Origin: Sinorhizobium arboris LMG 14919
Lineage (GTDB): Bacteria; Pseudomonadota; Alphaproteobacteria; Rhizobiales; Rhizobiaceae
Direction: 5' to 3'
Length of the DNA: 64,000 nucleotides
Assembly: GCF_000427465.1 (NCBI RefSeq)
Contig: NZ_KE386497.1
Location: forward strand, 438,162-502,161
The notes under the pieces were generated by a model. It was not told the origin of the DNA and did not search any database. It was given only the letters and a program-made list of their open reading frames with translations. The position numbers and the translations under genes are program-made. Shown piece after piece: positions 46,105 through 53,881 of the stretch (the stretch's first letter is position 1; each line of letters opens with the position of its first letter).

Positions 46105-47706
46105 TCAGTCTTTGCTTTCTCGCCGGTCGATCACGATGGCATTTGGCCCGAAATCTTTTGTAATCCAAGTGACCCTGGCACCAGTGACACGCTCGAGGTT
46201 CTGAACAAATGACTTGGTCTCGGCAGTCAGCCCGGCATACTCCGCCACGGTCTTGTTTGAAGCGTCAATGTAATCAGCGAACGTAAGCGCGATATCGGTT
46301 GCTCCATTCAGGACTGCGGACCGTCGTGCTTGCTCCCAATCGAACTCTCCGATGCGCCTCTTTTTGCCTGACACGGTGCCCACTTCTGTTCCGGTGATAT
46401 CCTCTTCCGGAACGCCGCTTCGCTTAGCGATGGTCGCAAAGTTAATTTCGTTCATCATCGGGCCAGAATTTCCACCCACGCGAATAGGATACGTTCTAGT
46501 TACCATGATCACGCGGCGCACCCTTGATGGAGCGATGCCGGCGTCCGCCAAGCATCCTGACGCGGTCGTTTCCCTGGATGTGACATACGGGTAATGACCA
46601 TGATGGATGCTCAGGTCTGTCCCCTGAGTCCCTTCGAGCAGAATGCGGTCGCCGCGCCGGTAGGCCTTCTCGAGCTCGACCTTCGTGCATCGGACAAACT
46701 GTTTGAATTCCGGTATATCTTGAGCGAGGCGAACCGGAGCATCGAAGTGAACCTTGTCGCCACGCCCGAGGATCTTCCTCGCAGTTGCAACACCGACCCC
46801 CTTCTTCGTTGAGCCGATTGCCTCAAGGCTTCCCATTTCGACCTTGACGTCCTCGTCTTCGATAACAATGGCCTGGGGGTCGATCGACAGTCGGTCTCCG
46901 GTAAGGCTCAGATCGGTGATCTCCTTCAGGACCTGTTTAACAGAAAGTGTGGCGCCTGCACCAATCAGGAGCTTCGCCTCGGGATTTGATTGCGTTCCTG
47001 AAGGAAGCTGAATGTAGTCGTATTTTGGGAAGGAAACTTTGTGCCCGGCGTTCGGTCCACCGACCCGCATGAGAACTTGATACTCTTTTGCGATATGGGC
47101 ACAGATGTTGCCTTTCCCTTCGCTGCCGAATTGTGCACCAACGAGAACATCAACGAGTGGTGGGATACCCTCCGGGAAGAGCTTTAGTCCGCTTGCCGCA
47201 AGGGCCAGGAGGGAAGCGGCACTATTTTTGTGCGCATCCAGAACACGATCGGCTTTTGTCGCGAGTTCTTCAATGCTTCTTTCCGTCCCGTGAAGACGCG
47301 CTTCGTCGTAGCTTGCAAATTCCTGCAATTCCGCGGGGCGTTCCAGGTAGCGTTTTCGGAGAATGCCAATCGGAGCTGTGAGGTGAATATGAATAAGCTG
47401 ATTTTCGAATCTCGTACGAAAATGCTGTATTTGCTGCACAGTTCTAACGGCGTCGATCAACCAAATGGATCTTTCTAGATTGCCACCCGCGAGCGATAGG
47501 AACTCGTCAAGTACCCAGCGGCCCGATGTCTCCTCGTCGAGGTCCAATCCCAACTGAATGAGAGCTTCGCGACCGGCGTCAGGGGTCCGCTGCAGCAAGA
47601 GCTGTCGCGTGGATACCTTGCGAGCGCCGAAACGCGCTTCGAATTCCTTAACTAGAGCTGATTTTCCAACCGAGATGGGGCCAGAGATCAAAATTACATT
47701 GCACAT
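46105..47706 (-). CDS. P-loop kinase fused to PurZ-like adenylosuccinate synthetase
   Basis: A 533-residue fusion. Residues 1-175 are a nucleoside-phosphate-kinase-like P-loop domain: GPISVGKSALVK (9-20) is Walker A and SIWLIDAVRT lies near 82. Residues 184-533 are an adenylosuccinate synthetase. QFGSEGKGN (192-200) is the P-loop, where the catalytic Asp of PurA (GDEGKGK) is Ser195, and GGPNAGH (216-222) holds the catalytic His. LLEGTQGTDLSIHHGHYPYV and RTYPIRVGGNSGP follow. Ser at this place, the IRVGG-N-SGP loop and the compact length of about 350 residues match phage PurZ enzymes, which make 2-aminoadenylosuccinate from dGMP. Typical bacterial PurA is about 430 residues. Start is ATG with GGGGAG ahead. 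The gene is translationally linked to the DUF7002-like gene. Confidence 0.8.
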   Translation of the reverse strand: MCNVILISGPISVGKSALVKEFEARFGARKVSTRQLLLQRTPDAGREALIQLGLDLDEETSGRWVLDEFLSLAGGNLERSIWLIDAVRTVQQIQHFRTRFENQLIHIHLTAPIGILRKRYLERPAELQEFASYDEARLHGTERSIEELATKADRVLDAHKNSAASLLALAASGLKLFPEGIPPLVDVLVGAQFGSEGKGNICAHIAKEYQVLMRVGGPNAGHKVSFPKYDYIQLPSGTQSNPEAKLLIGAGATLSVKQVLKEITDLSLTGDRLSIDPQAIVIEDEDVKVEMGSLEAIGSTKKGVGVATARKILGRGDKVHFDAPVRLAQDIPEFKQFVRCTKVELEKAYRRGDRILLEGTQGTDLSIHHGHYPYVTSRETTASGCLADAGIAPSRVRRVIMVTRTYPIRVGGNSGPMMNEINFATIAKRSGVPEEDITGTEVGTVSGKKRRIGEFDWEQARRSAVLNGATDIALTFADYIDASNKTVAEYAGLTAETKSFVQNLERVTGARVTWITKDFGPNAIVIDRRESKD

Positions 47707-48038
47707 AAAAACTCCCCTGACAGTTGAACAAATGCCATTCCCTAAGCGACGATTAGTAAATCGTGATTCGTGCAGAAGTTGAAGAGCTTGCAGTCGTGGG
47801 AATGGTTCGCGGCGTTACCTATTCAGAAGGTCCTACAAAGGGCAGGAACTCGGTCGTTAGGTTAATATGCGCTCGCTTTCCGGGCTTGTCGGGTGCACAG
47901 TTCTCATGGAGTGGGTCGTCGGGTCGCATCCGCCGTAGGATGCTGCCAACTCGCATGGCCTAGCGTTGAATTAGCAGATTGGGGCTGCGTATGAACAGAT
48001 CTGTGAGTATATCCATTCTTTCCATAGGGTTTTCGGCG
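47707..48038. promoter_or_regulatory. Upstream region of the PurZ-like operon with an inverted repeat
   Basis: This 332-bp region runs from the PurZ-like start to the IS element. ACGATT (47749-47754) and AATCGT (47759-47764) form a six-base inverted repeat with a four-base spacer, about 43 bases upstream of the start codon. That is a plausible operator. A half-site CCTGACAG (47716-47723) resembles half of the partition-like palindrome but is not palindromic here. No other gene is visible. Confidence 0.35.
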
Positions 48039-48056
48039 TGACCTTGCCCCCAAGTT

Positions 48057-48983
48057 TTATCCAGTTTTGAGTTCGCTCCAGCGGTTTTGGGTTGCTGCAG
48101 TTGCGGCGGTAGCGGCGGGTTGCGGTGCGGAGCCATTTCGGCTGCGCAGCACCGCATCACGTCGCGGGCTGATGGTCTGAGCGAACTCGGCAGGTGTCAG
48201 CCAGCCGAGGCCAGAGTGTGGTCGGTTATCGTTGTAATCGCTTCGCCAGTTTAAAAGCGCTGATCGGGCATGGGTCAGTGACGAGAAGAGAGTCTCATTC
48301 AAGAACTCGTCTCGCAGACGCCCATTGAAGCTTTCGATGAAGGCGTTTTGGATCGGTTTGCCTGGCGCGATGTAGTGCCACTCCACCTTGGCTCGGTCCA
48401 CCCATTGCAGGATCGCGTTGCTCGTGAATTCGCTGCCGTTGTCGCTGACGATCATCTTCGGTTTGCCGCGCTCCTCGATGATCCGATCCAGCTCACGGGC
48501 AACCCTCAGACCGGAAAGCGATGTATCGGCGACAAGTGCCAGGCATTCCCTGGTGCAATCGTCGACGACCGTCAGAACCCGGAACCTGCGTCCATCGGTG
48601 AGCTGATCCGATACGAAGTCCAGCGACCAACGATCATTGGCTGCCATCGGGATCAGCATCGGCGCTCGCGTGCCTATCGCTCGCTTGCGGCCGCCGCGCT
48701 TGCGCACTGTCAGCTTCTCTTCCCGATAGAGCCGGAAGAGCCGCTTGTGGTTCACACGGTGACCCTCACGCCTGAGCAGCACATGAAGGCGTCGATATCC
48801 AAAGCGGCGGCGTTCATGCGCCAGCGCCTTCATCCGCTCGCGAAGGTCATGGTCATCGCTGCGCCTGGTTTCATAACGGATCGTCATCCGGCAAAAGCCG
48901 ATGGCTTTACACGCCCGCCGTTCGCTCATCTGGTGGCGATCCATCAGATGCGCGACAGCGTTCCGCCTTGCTGCGGGCGTCAC
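48057..48983 (-). CDS. IS3-family transposase OrfB
   Basis: A 308-residue frame from the GTG at 48983 carrying the DDE catalytic domain: [20 protein letters not shown] holds the first Asp, [18 protein letters not shown] the second, and [17 protein letters not shown] the Glu. The first part ([20 protein letters not shown]) is the usual HTH region. Its frame is open upstream in register with orfA (-1), and the overlap TTTTGGGAAAGAAGTGG is a candidate slippage site, giving an OrfAB fusion transposase. The element appears undamaged. Confidence 0.9.
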   Translation of the reverse strand: MTPAARRNAVAHLMDRHQMSERRACKAIGFCRMTIRYETRRSDDHDLRERMKALAHERRRFGYRRLHVLLRREGHRVNHKRLFRLYREEKLTVRKRGGRKRAIGTRAPMLIPMAANDRWSLDFVSDQLTDGRRFRVLTVVDDCTRECLALVADTSLSGLRVARELDRIIEERGKPKMIVSDNGSEFTSNAILQWVDRAKVEWHYIAPGKPIQNAFIESFNGRLRDEFLNETLFSSLTHARSALLNWRSDYNDNRPHSGLGWLTPAEFAQTISPRRDAVLRSRNGSAPQPAATAATAATQNRWSELKTG

Positions 48984-49246
48984 CACTTCTTTCCCAAAAG
49001 GTCTTTCAAAGCGGCATTGTCGAGCATCGCATCCGCCAGGAGCCGCTTCAGCTTTGTGTTCTCGTCCTCCAGCGCCTTCAGCCGCTTGGCCTCGGATACG
49101 TCCATGCCGCCGAACTTGGCCTTCCACTTGTAGATGCTGGCGTCGCTGACACCATGCTTGCGGCAAAGCTCCGACACCGGCGTGCCCGCCTCGTGCTCCT
49201 TCAGAATGCCGATAATCTGTTCGTCCGTGAAACGGTTGCGCTTCAT
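48980..49246 (-). CDS. IS3-family transposase OrfA
   Basis: An 88-residue protein with an N-terminal helix-turn-helix ([20 protein letters not shown], then [20 protein letters not shown]) and a C-terminal leucine-zipper-like helix ([20 protein letters not shown]). This is the IS407-type OrfA, which binds the terminal repeats. It ends with LGKKW, where the OrfB frame takes over by programmed -1 frameshift. Confidence 0.9.
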   Translation of the reverse strand: MKRNRFTDEQIIGILKEHEAGTPVSELCRKHGVSDASIYKWKAKFGGMDVSEAKRLKALEDENTKLKRLLADAMLDNAALKDLLGKKW

Positions 49247-49447
49247 TCCCTGGTCCTCTCAATGGGCCAGAGCTTACTTCAAAATGGATTATTTCAACGG
49301 GGCAAGGTCAGGCGGAATAAATTAACATCTGTACTGACGTTTATAGAGAGAAAAGATAAATATATCGTCTGCGTCCTATAATCTTTATGTTAGATCGCAA
49401 ATATTATCGAGGGAGCATACAACAATGGTCCTGTTTTGTTAATGATT

Positions 49448-50137
49448 TCAGATGAACTGAAAAGCTGAGGCCCAGCCCAGCTTTGCATGGGCGGCGCTCA
49501 AATTAGTCACTGGTGAGGACGCATCATCACAAAATACTGCATCAGATATTAGCTGCATACCTGCAAGTTTTAGATACTCGTTTATAGAGCTTTGCCGATG
49601 CTTGAACGTCGCGGCCATGACGCTCCCATCCGCCGTTGGCAGCTTTGTAAGTTCATAGGGATGGGATGCATCGACATTTGAGATGAGGAGTAGACCTTTT
49701 GGCTTGAGCATTTGCATCATCATTCTCAAGGATATCCTATAGTCTTCGAGATGAGAAAGGACGCGCGTACACAGCACAACGTCAAACCGTGTGTTCGATC
49801 GGAACTCGGCGCTATCGGCGTGAATGAATTCAGATAAAGGGGCGCGAGCGCGGGCAATGGAGAGCATTCCTTGGCTTACATCGATGCCAACCGAAGACCT
49901 AAAGTAAGGCTGTAGCTCTTTTAAATAAAATCCTGTCCCGCAACCCACGTCAAGAAGACTATCGCGTTCTGCATCGGTGTGTCTACCTATGGTGTTCAGT
50001 ACAAATGGTGCCTCAGTTGAGCGCCAGAAGGCTTGCCATTTCCACTCATCATAGCGTACGGATGCCGCATCGTAGGCATCTGCGGGAGTTAGGACATCCT
50101 TTCTGGAGTCGAGATGGGTTGGGGACGTGTGAATCAT
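49448..50137 (-). CDS. Class I SAM-dependent methyltransferase
   Basis: A 229-residue methyltransferase. Motif I is SLLDVGCGTGFYLKEL near residues 60-75, VGIDVSQGMLSIARARA is motif II and FDVVLCTRVLSHLED motif IV. This is a Type 11 or UbiE-like small-molecule methyltransferase, with no target-recognition region that would point to DNA or protein. It overlaps the DCD-like gene by four bases (50134-50137), so the two are co-translated. Its substrate is unknown; in this nucleotide-rich setting a modified base or nucleotide is possible but unproven. Confidence 0.75.
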   Translation of the reverse strand: MIHTSPTHLDSRKDVLTPADAYDAASVRYDEWKWQAFWRSTEAPFVLNTIGRHTDAERDSLLDVGCGTGFYLKELQPYFRSSVGIDVSQGMLSIARARAPLSEFIHADSAEFRSNTRFDVVLCTRVLSHLEDYRISLRMMMQMLKPKGLLLISNVDASHPYELTKLPTADGSVMAATFKHRQSSINEYLKLAGMQLISDAVFCDDASSPVTNLSAAHAKLGWASAFQFI

Positions 50138-51057
50138 GGTTTCTTCTCTAAGGCTCCCAGGCGCGCGTCTATTTTAGACAGTCGCTCCAGAATCGCGTTC
50201 ACATCGTTCGAGTTGGCAGTTCCGCTGACTGTGATACGCTGCTTTATCGCTTCATCCGCTTCAGAGCGAGCCACTTCTTTCACGTCGGGAAAGAGCTCGC
50301 CTTTGACATAGTCCGTTATTAAGGAAACACCCGCCAAGAAGGCAAACGCACCAAGTGCCCAACCGAACGAGCTTCGGATCGCAGCCGGAAGGTCCCTTTT
50401 GAACTCATGGACAGCCTCCTCCTTGGCTGCGGTGAGTTCATGTCGAACGGAAGTCTTGATTTCATCGCCGATGCTGTTGATCTGACGGATCGCGGTTTGC
50501 CTTTCAGTTGCAATTTCCGTCGAAAGCTCGGCAACTTTCAAGAATGTCTTCGGTTGGTCAACTGCCAGCTGACGCAGCGCGGCATCGTACTGTTGACGAG
50601 TAATTTGACTTGCATACGGTGACAGTACGCGTCCCCGAAGCTCGGTAAACACCATCTTGGCGATAGGGGTTTCACTCGTAATCACGACTGTAGACTTAGC
50701 AAAATTTACAAACAGGCACGCTAAATCACCTTCGTAGCCCGGCTCCACCATGCTCATGTTCACGAGCATCAGACCCTTCCTCGAAAGCGTGTTTGTTTGC
50801 CACCAAAAACCAACCAGATTGTTCGGGATACTAACTCGCTCTCGAGTCCTTATCCAGATCATTTGGCCCGGACTTACAATGACCTCTCCATTTTGGCCGT
50901 CTTGAAATTCGATGGGGACGGATGTCTCTCCTGGGATGAAGGCAGAGCCGCACACAAATGAATAGGAGCATTCTTGCGCTCGTTTAGGATCTCCATTCTT
51001 CACCAATTCGCCGCGGTCGATGCAAAACCTAATTTCTTCGTCAGACAGTACTGCCAC
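50134..51057 (-). CDS. dUTPase/dCTP-deaminase-like domain with coiled coil and membrane anchor
   Basis: A 307-residue protein from a GTG at 51057 with GGAG seven bases upstream. Residues 1-140 show the dUTPase/DCD fold: YSFVCGSAFIPGE, IWIRTRERVSIPNNLVGFWW and SMVEPGYEGDLACLFVNFAK, with PIAKMVFTEL as the last strand. The SSLAR loop of dCTP deaminases is NTLSR here, and the Glu of 'LEL' after the 'DPGYEG' turn is absent (ACLF). The catalytic residue of the deaminase is therefore probably lost. Residues 150-220 form a helix or coiled coil, a hydrophobic segment at about 229-248 (SFGWALGAFAFLAGVSLI) spans the membrane, and a short coiled coil follows. A nucleotide-sensing or scaffolding role at the membrane seems more likely than classical deamination. 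Confidence 0.65.
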   Translation of the reverse strand: MAVLSDEEIRFCIDRGELVKNGDPKRAQECSYSFVCGSAFIPGETSVPIEFQDGQNGEVIVSPGQMIWIRTRERVSIPNNLVGFWWQTNTLSRKGLMLVNMSMVEPGYEGDLACLFVNFAKSTVVITSETPIAKMVFTELRGRVLSPYASQITRQQYDAALRQLAVDQPKTFLKVAELSTEIATERQTAIRQINSIGDEIKTSVRHELTAAKEEAVHEFKRDLPAAIRSSFGWALGAFAFLAGVSLITDYVKGELFPDVKEVARSEADEAIKQRITVSGTANSNDVNAILERLSKIDARLGALEKKP

Positions 51058-51431
51058 AGAAAATCTCCAGAATCAGATTTCCAGCTTACACTAGGAGTGT
51101 GATGGATTTTGTGAAGGCCCTTTAAGCCTGCGTTCGCGGGAAAGCGCGGTGATGAAGAGAGGTGAGGCAGATCAGCAGCGAGCTGGTGACCGAGCATGTG
51201 CCTAACCCCTACACATGGAGCATCGGCCCACTAAACCGCTGCGCGGACGATGTTCAATGTGGCAGCCCGCGAGGAACATCAATATTCGAAAGGGTTCGAA
51301 CGAAACGTTCGACCGAGGAATGGCAGATCCGTTGCTGGTCTGCCGGCGGTCCGGCTTAGATGGCTCCAACTCTTAACCCTTTTCCGGTCCCAATGGTACC
51401 CAAACACAACATATTTGATGTGTCATTGACC
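51058..51431. other. Divergent intergenic region
   Basis: About 370 bp between the DCD-like gene (minus) and the XRE-ImmA gene (plus), so it carries both promoters. I see no gene. Frames of 60-65 codons exist here but lack ribosome-binding sites and recognisable content. Confidence 0.4.
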
Positions 51432-51447
51432 ACAACAAAAAAGTTGT
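51432..51447 (+). promoter_or_regulatory. Candidate operator for the XRE-ImmA gene
   Basis: ACAAC and GTTGT form a five-base inverted repeat around six A residues, directly between TTGACC (51426-51431, -35 like) and TAAAAG (51449-51454, -10 like), 13 bases before the ATG. The position suits autoregulation by the XRE domain of the downstream gene. The evidence is position and symmetry only. Confidence 0.4.
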
Positions 51448-51460
51448 CTAAAAGAGAATC

Positions 51461-52735
51461 ATGAACGGAATTGTGCTGAATGAGAAAGAACTGCGGGATG
51501 CGCGAGCGCGGGTAGCAAAACTATCAGACGCGTTGTCGGCAGAAAGCGGCATCGTGCAGCTCGCTTCAAATCTCCCACCCGAAGTCGTGACGCAGGTCAC
51601 AAAAATGATGAAGGCGGAGCGTCTTCGGCTACTTTCGGCGATAGAGGCATTCGAATACGCAAGAGAGGCTGGTGATGCATCTTCCCTTCTCAAGCAATCT
51701 GGGACGGATCCTGGCGTAACACTCATCGTGGCGAGGATCGCGAAGGGCTATTCCCAAAAAGATCTTGCTTGGCGTCTGGGAGTGAAAGAACAGCAGATCC
51801 AGCGATATGAGGCTGATCGCTACAGCTCTATTAGTCTGAAAAACTATGCTCGTGTAGCAGCGCTGCTCGGTGTCCAATTGAGCGCAACTATCACAGAGAA
51901 TCCGAACTTCCGTGGTTTGGATGCTGTCATCGCAGACGTAACTCGGGAGGACATCCGAAAAATCCTGAAGCATGGTCGCTCGCGCGGCTGGTTCGCAACG
52001 GACATGAGCGAAGCGCAACTTCGCCAATACGTCGCAGAAAATCGCATCGAGTTCGGTAGCCCTTCGTTATTGCGGACCGGCCTAAACGTGACCGACCATA
52101 GCGAGGATGTACTCCTTCACGCGTGGCGAGCACGCGTGGCTACCCGGGCTCGTGAGGAACTTTCGCAGCAGGCGATGACCTTCGATCCGGCGGATATACT
52201 TTGGCTGGCTGGACTCGTTCGGCTGAGTGCCCATCCCGATGGACCAAGGCGGGCCCGGGAAACGCTCAAAGAAAAAGGGATTCTGCTCATCGCGGAGCCT
52301 CAGATACCCGGTCTTGCAATTGATGGGGCGGCATTCCTCGAAGGCAACATTCCAGTTATCGCCTTGACCATTAGGAAGGACACTATTGACAATTTCTGGT
52401 TCACGCTGCTGCATGAAATCGGTCATGCAGTCCTGCACTATCGGACAGGACTGGCTACTGGTTTCTTCGATCAGCTTGAGACAGTATCTACTGATGAACA
52501 GGAGGCGGAAGCTGATTCCTTCGCTTCCAACATTCTCATACCCGAAGAAAAATGGCGGAGATCGACTGCTAGAATAGCCAACTCTCCTGTTGTCGTGGAG
52601 AGTTTCGCTAAGGAGCTTGGCATCCACCCAGCGATTGTCTTCGGTCGCATACGGAAAGAACGGAATAACTACTCAATATTTTCGAACAAAATAGGCGCCA
52701 ACACTGTGCGCGAACAGCTGATCGGCCCGAGCTAA
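51461..52735 (+). CDS. XRE-type HTH and ImmA/IrrE metallopeptidase fusion
   Basis: A 424-residue regulator. Residues about 85-135 (IVARIAKGYSQKDLAWRLGV, KEQQIQRYEADRYSSISL) form an XRE helix-turn-helix. The C-terminal domain carries the zinc-peptidase motif LLHEIGHAVLHYRTG near residue 316 with EQEAEADSFASNILIP (the family's E.EA..FA segment) some 30 residues later. ImmA/IrrE proteins cleave or derepress partner repressors in response to damage. Here both functions are in one protein, so it may sense a signal and release its own repression. It begins an operon with the Beta-family gene, nine bases downstream. Confidence 0.88.
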   Translation: MNGIVLNEKELRDARARVAKLSDALSAESGIVQLASNLPPEVVTQVTKMMKAERLRLLSAIEAFEYAREAGDASSLLKQSGTDPGVTLIVARIAKGYSQKDLAWRLGVKEQQIQRYEADRYSSISLKNYARVAALLGVQLSATITENPNFRGLDAVIADVTREDIRKILKHGRSRGWFATDMSEAQLRQYVAENRIEFGSPSLLRTGLNVTDHSEDVLLHAWRARVATRAREELSQQAMTFDPADILWLAGLVRLSAHPDGPRRARETLKEKGILLIAEPQIPGLAIDGAAFLEGNIPVIALTIRKDTIDNFWFTLLHEIGHAVLHYRTGLATGFFDQLETVSTDEQEAEADSFASNILIPEEKWRRSTARIANSPVVVESFAKELGIHPAIVFGRIRKERNNYSIFSNKIGANTVREQLIGPS

Positions 52736-52744
52736 GGAGATCTC

Positions 52745-53842
52745 ATGCTTCCGTATCATCCAGCTCTTCGGTTTAAGCAGGGGGAATATCTCGCCACCGG
52801 GAAAGTTGCGCGGGATATCCAAAAACATATTCAGCCGCGCTTCATTCTCGCCCCTCCTAAAGAAAAGGACCCTGAGAAAGGCAAGCCCCTGACGGAGGAG
52901 GAGATCGCTGTTCTCACTGGAGAGCGCATTGCGAAACATTGGCCGCTTTATCCGGCCTATCTCGATGCCCAGTATGTTGCCCCGTTTTTGGGGGACGGGG
53001 GACTTAAGCAGTTATTCCGAATTGCGCAGCGTCGAAACGAGCAGTTGGCCGTCGTCGCCACCGTCAAGGATCTTTTCAATCCAATTTACCGCGATTTCCT
53101 TCGGTCCTCTGCCCCGCGAATTGGTATTTACCTTCCATACGAAGATGTAGACGTCGACTCGCTCTTGAAAGGCGTGAAGGCGATTGGTTGCGAAACGACT
53201 GAGTGCGCTCTGTTCGTTGATTTCACGAAGGCGCCTTTGAGTGTCGAAGGCGTGTCTGGATCAGTTGCAGGAGTCTTTGACATGCTTGGCACGGCGGCGC
53301 AGTGGGCACGCATAATTTTCCAAGGCTCGAACTTTCCCACCAAAAACCCGGCCGAAAACGACAGCCAGTGCTCCATACCTCGGAGTGAATGGCAGGTCTT
53401 TCTTGCCGCTTTGAACGAATGCTCGGTGCCTCCGAATGTTATTGGCTACGGTGATTTCGGCGCAGACCACGGCGAGATCAAGTTCCGACGTAAAGGAGGA
53501 GGGTCTGCGCCTATTCGGCATATTCGCTACACTGGAAAGAAGGCGACATTCGTCTTTAGGGGCAGGGAGTCCGGAAAGCAGGGCGAGGTCATGAGGGCAG
53601 TGTGTGAAAGAGTTCTGAGCAGCGGTGAGTTTGCCGGCCAGGGCTATTCTTACGCCGACGACATTATTTGGCGGGTCGCTAAGGGCATGTCGGCCGCTGG
53701 AACTCCATCGATGTGGCGAGAATGGAATATGGCTCATCATATGACGCGTGTGGTGCGAGATCTTGGATCAATGGCCGGAGTGACCTTCGCGGACGGTCCG
53801 GTCAGCCATGTAGCGGAACAGCACTCTCTATTCACCGAATAG
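52745..53842 (+). CDS. Beta family protein (T4 Beta-like, PF14350)
   Basis: A 365-residue protein with AAGGAG five bases before its ATG. The N-terminus reads YHPALRFKQGEYLATGKVAR and then PRFILAPPKE. The end TRVVRDLGSMAGV and the segment WRVAKGMSAAGTPSMWREWN fit the Beta-protein family (PF14350). Relatives derive from phages and are often next to ImmA/IrrE-type genes in bacteria, with defence or superinfection-exclusion roles suggested. No catalytic motif is obvious. It is followed after 39 bp by the CoiA-like gene, with an SD directly in front. Confidence 0.75.
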   Translation: MLPYHPALRFKQGEYLATGKVARDIQKHIQPRFILAPPKEKDPEKGKPLTEEEIAVLTGERIAKHWPLYPAYLDAQYVAPFLGDGGLKQLFRIAQRRNEQLAVVATVKDLFNPIYRDFLRSSAPRIGIYLPYEDVDVDSLLKGVKAIGCETTECALFVDFTKAPLSVEGVSGSVAGVFDMLGTAAQWARIIFQGSNFPTKNPAENDSQCSIPRSEWQVFLAALNECSVPPNVIGYGDFGADHGEIKFRRKGGGSAPIRHIRYTGKKATFVFRGRESGKQGEVMRAVCERVLSSGEFAGQGYSYADDIIWRVAKGMSAAGTPSMWREWNMAHHMTRVVRDLGSMAGVTFADGPVSHVAEQHSLFTE

Positions 53843-53881
53843 AGCGGCAGCGAGCGTCGCAGTTCGACCTCGGAGGAGCAG

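Larger units (their letters stand above)
48039..49310 (-). mobile_element. Intact IS3-family element, IS407 group, 1272 bp
   Basis: The ends are TGACCTTGCCCC at 48039 and its inverse GGGGCAAGGTCA at 49299-49310, a perfect 12-base terminal inverted repeat with further partial matching inward. Both sides are flanked by GGCG (48035-48038 and 49311-49314), a four-base target duplication as expected for the IS407 group. It carries orfA and orfB with a -1 frameshift arrangement. It lies between the PurZ-like operon and the methyltransferase/DCD-like operon, which have the same orientation. It may therefore have split a single transcription unit. Confidence 0.92.

Noticed and set aside
47716..47723. 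CCTGACAG half-site upstream of the PurZ-like gene
   Set aside because: Only one half of the partition-like palindrome is present; eight matching bases are expected by chance in 64 kb.
48348..49133. 261-codon frame antisense to the IS3 transposase
   Set aside because: Mirror frame of OrfB, commonly seen in IS elements; no motif.
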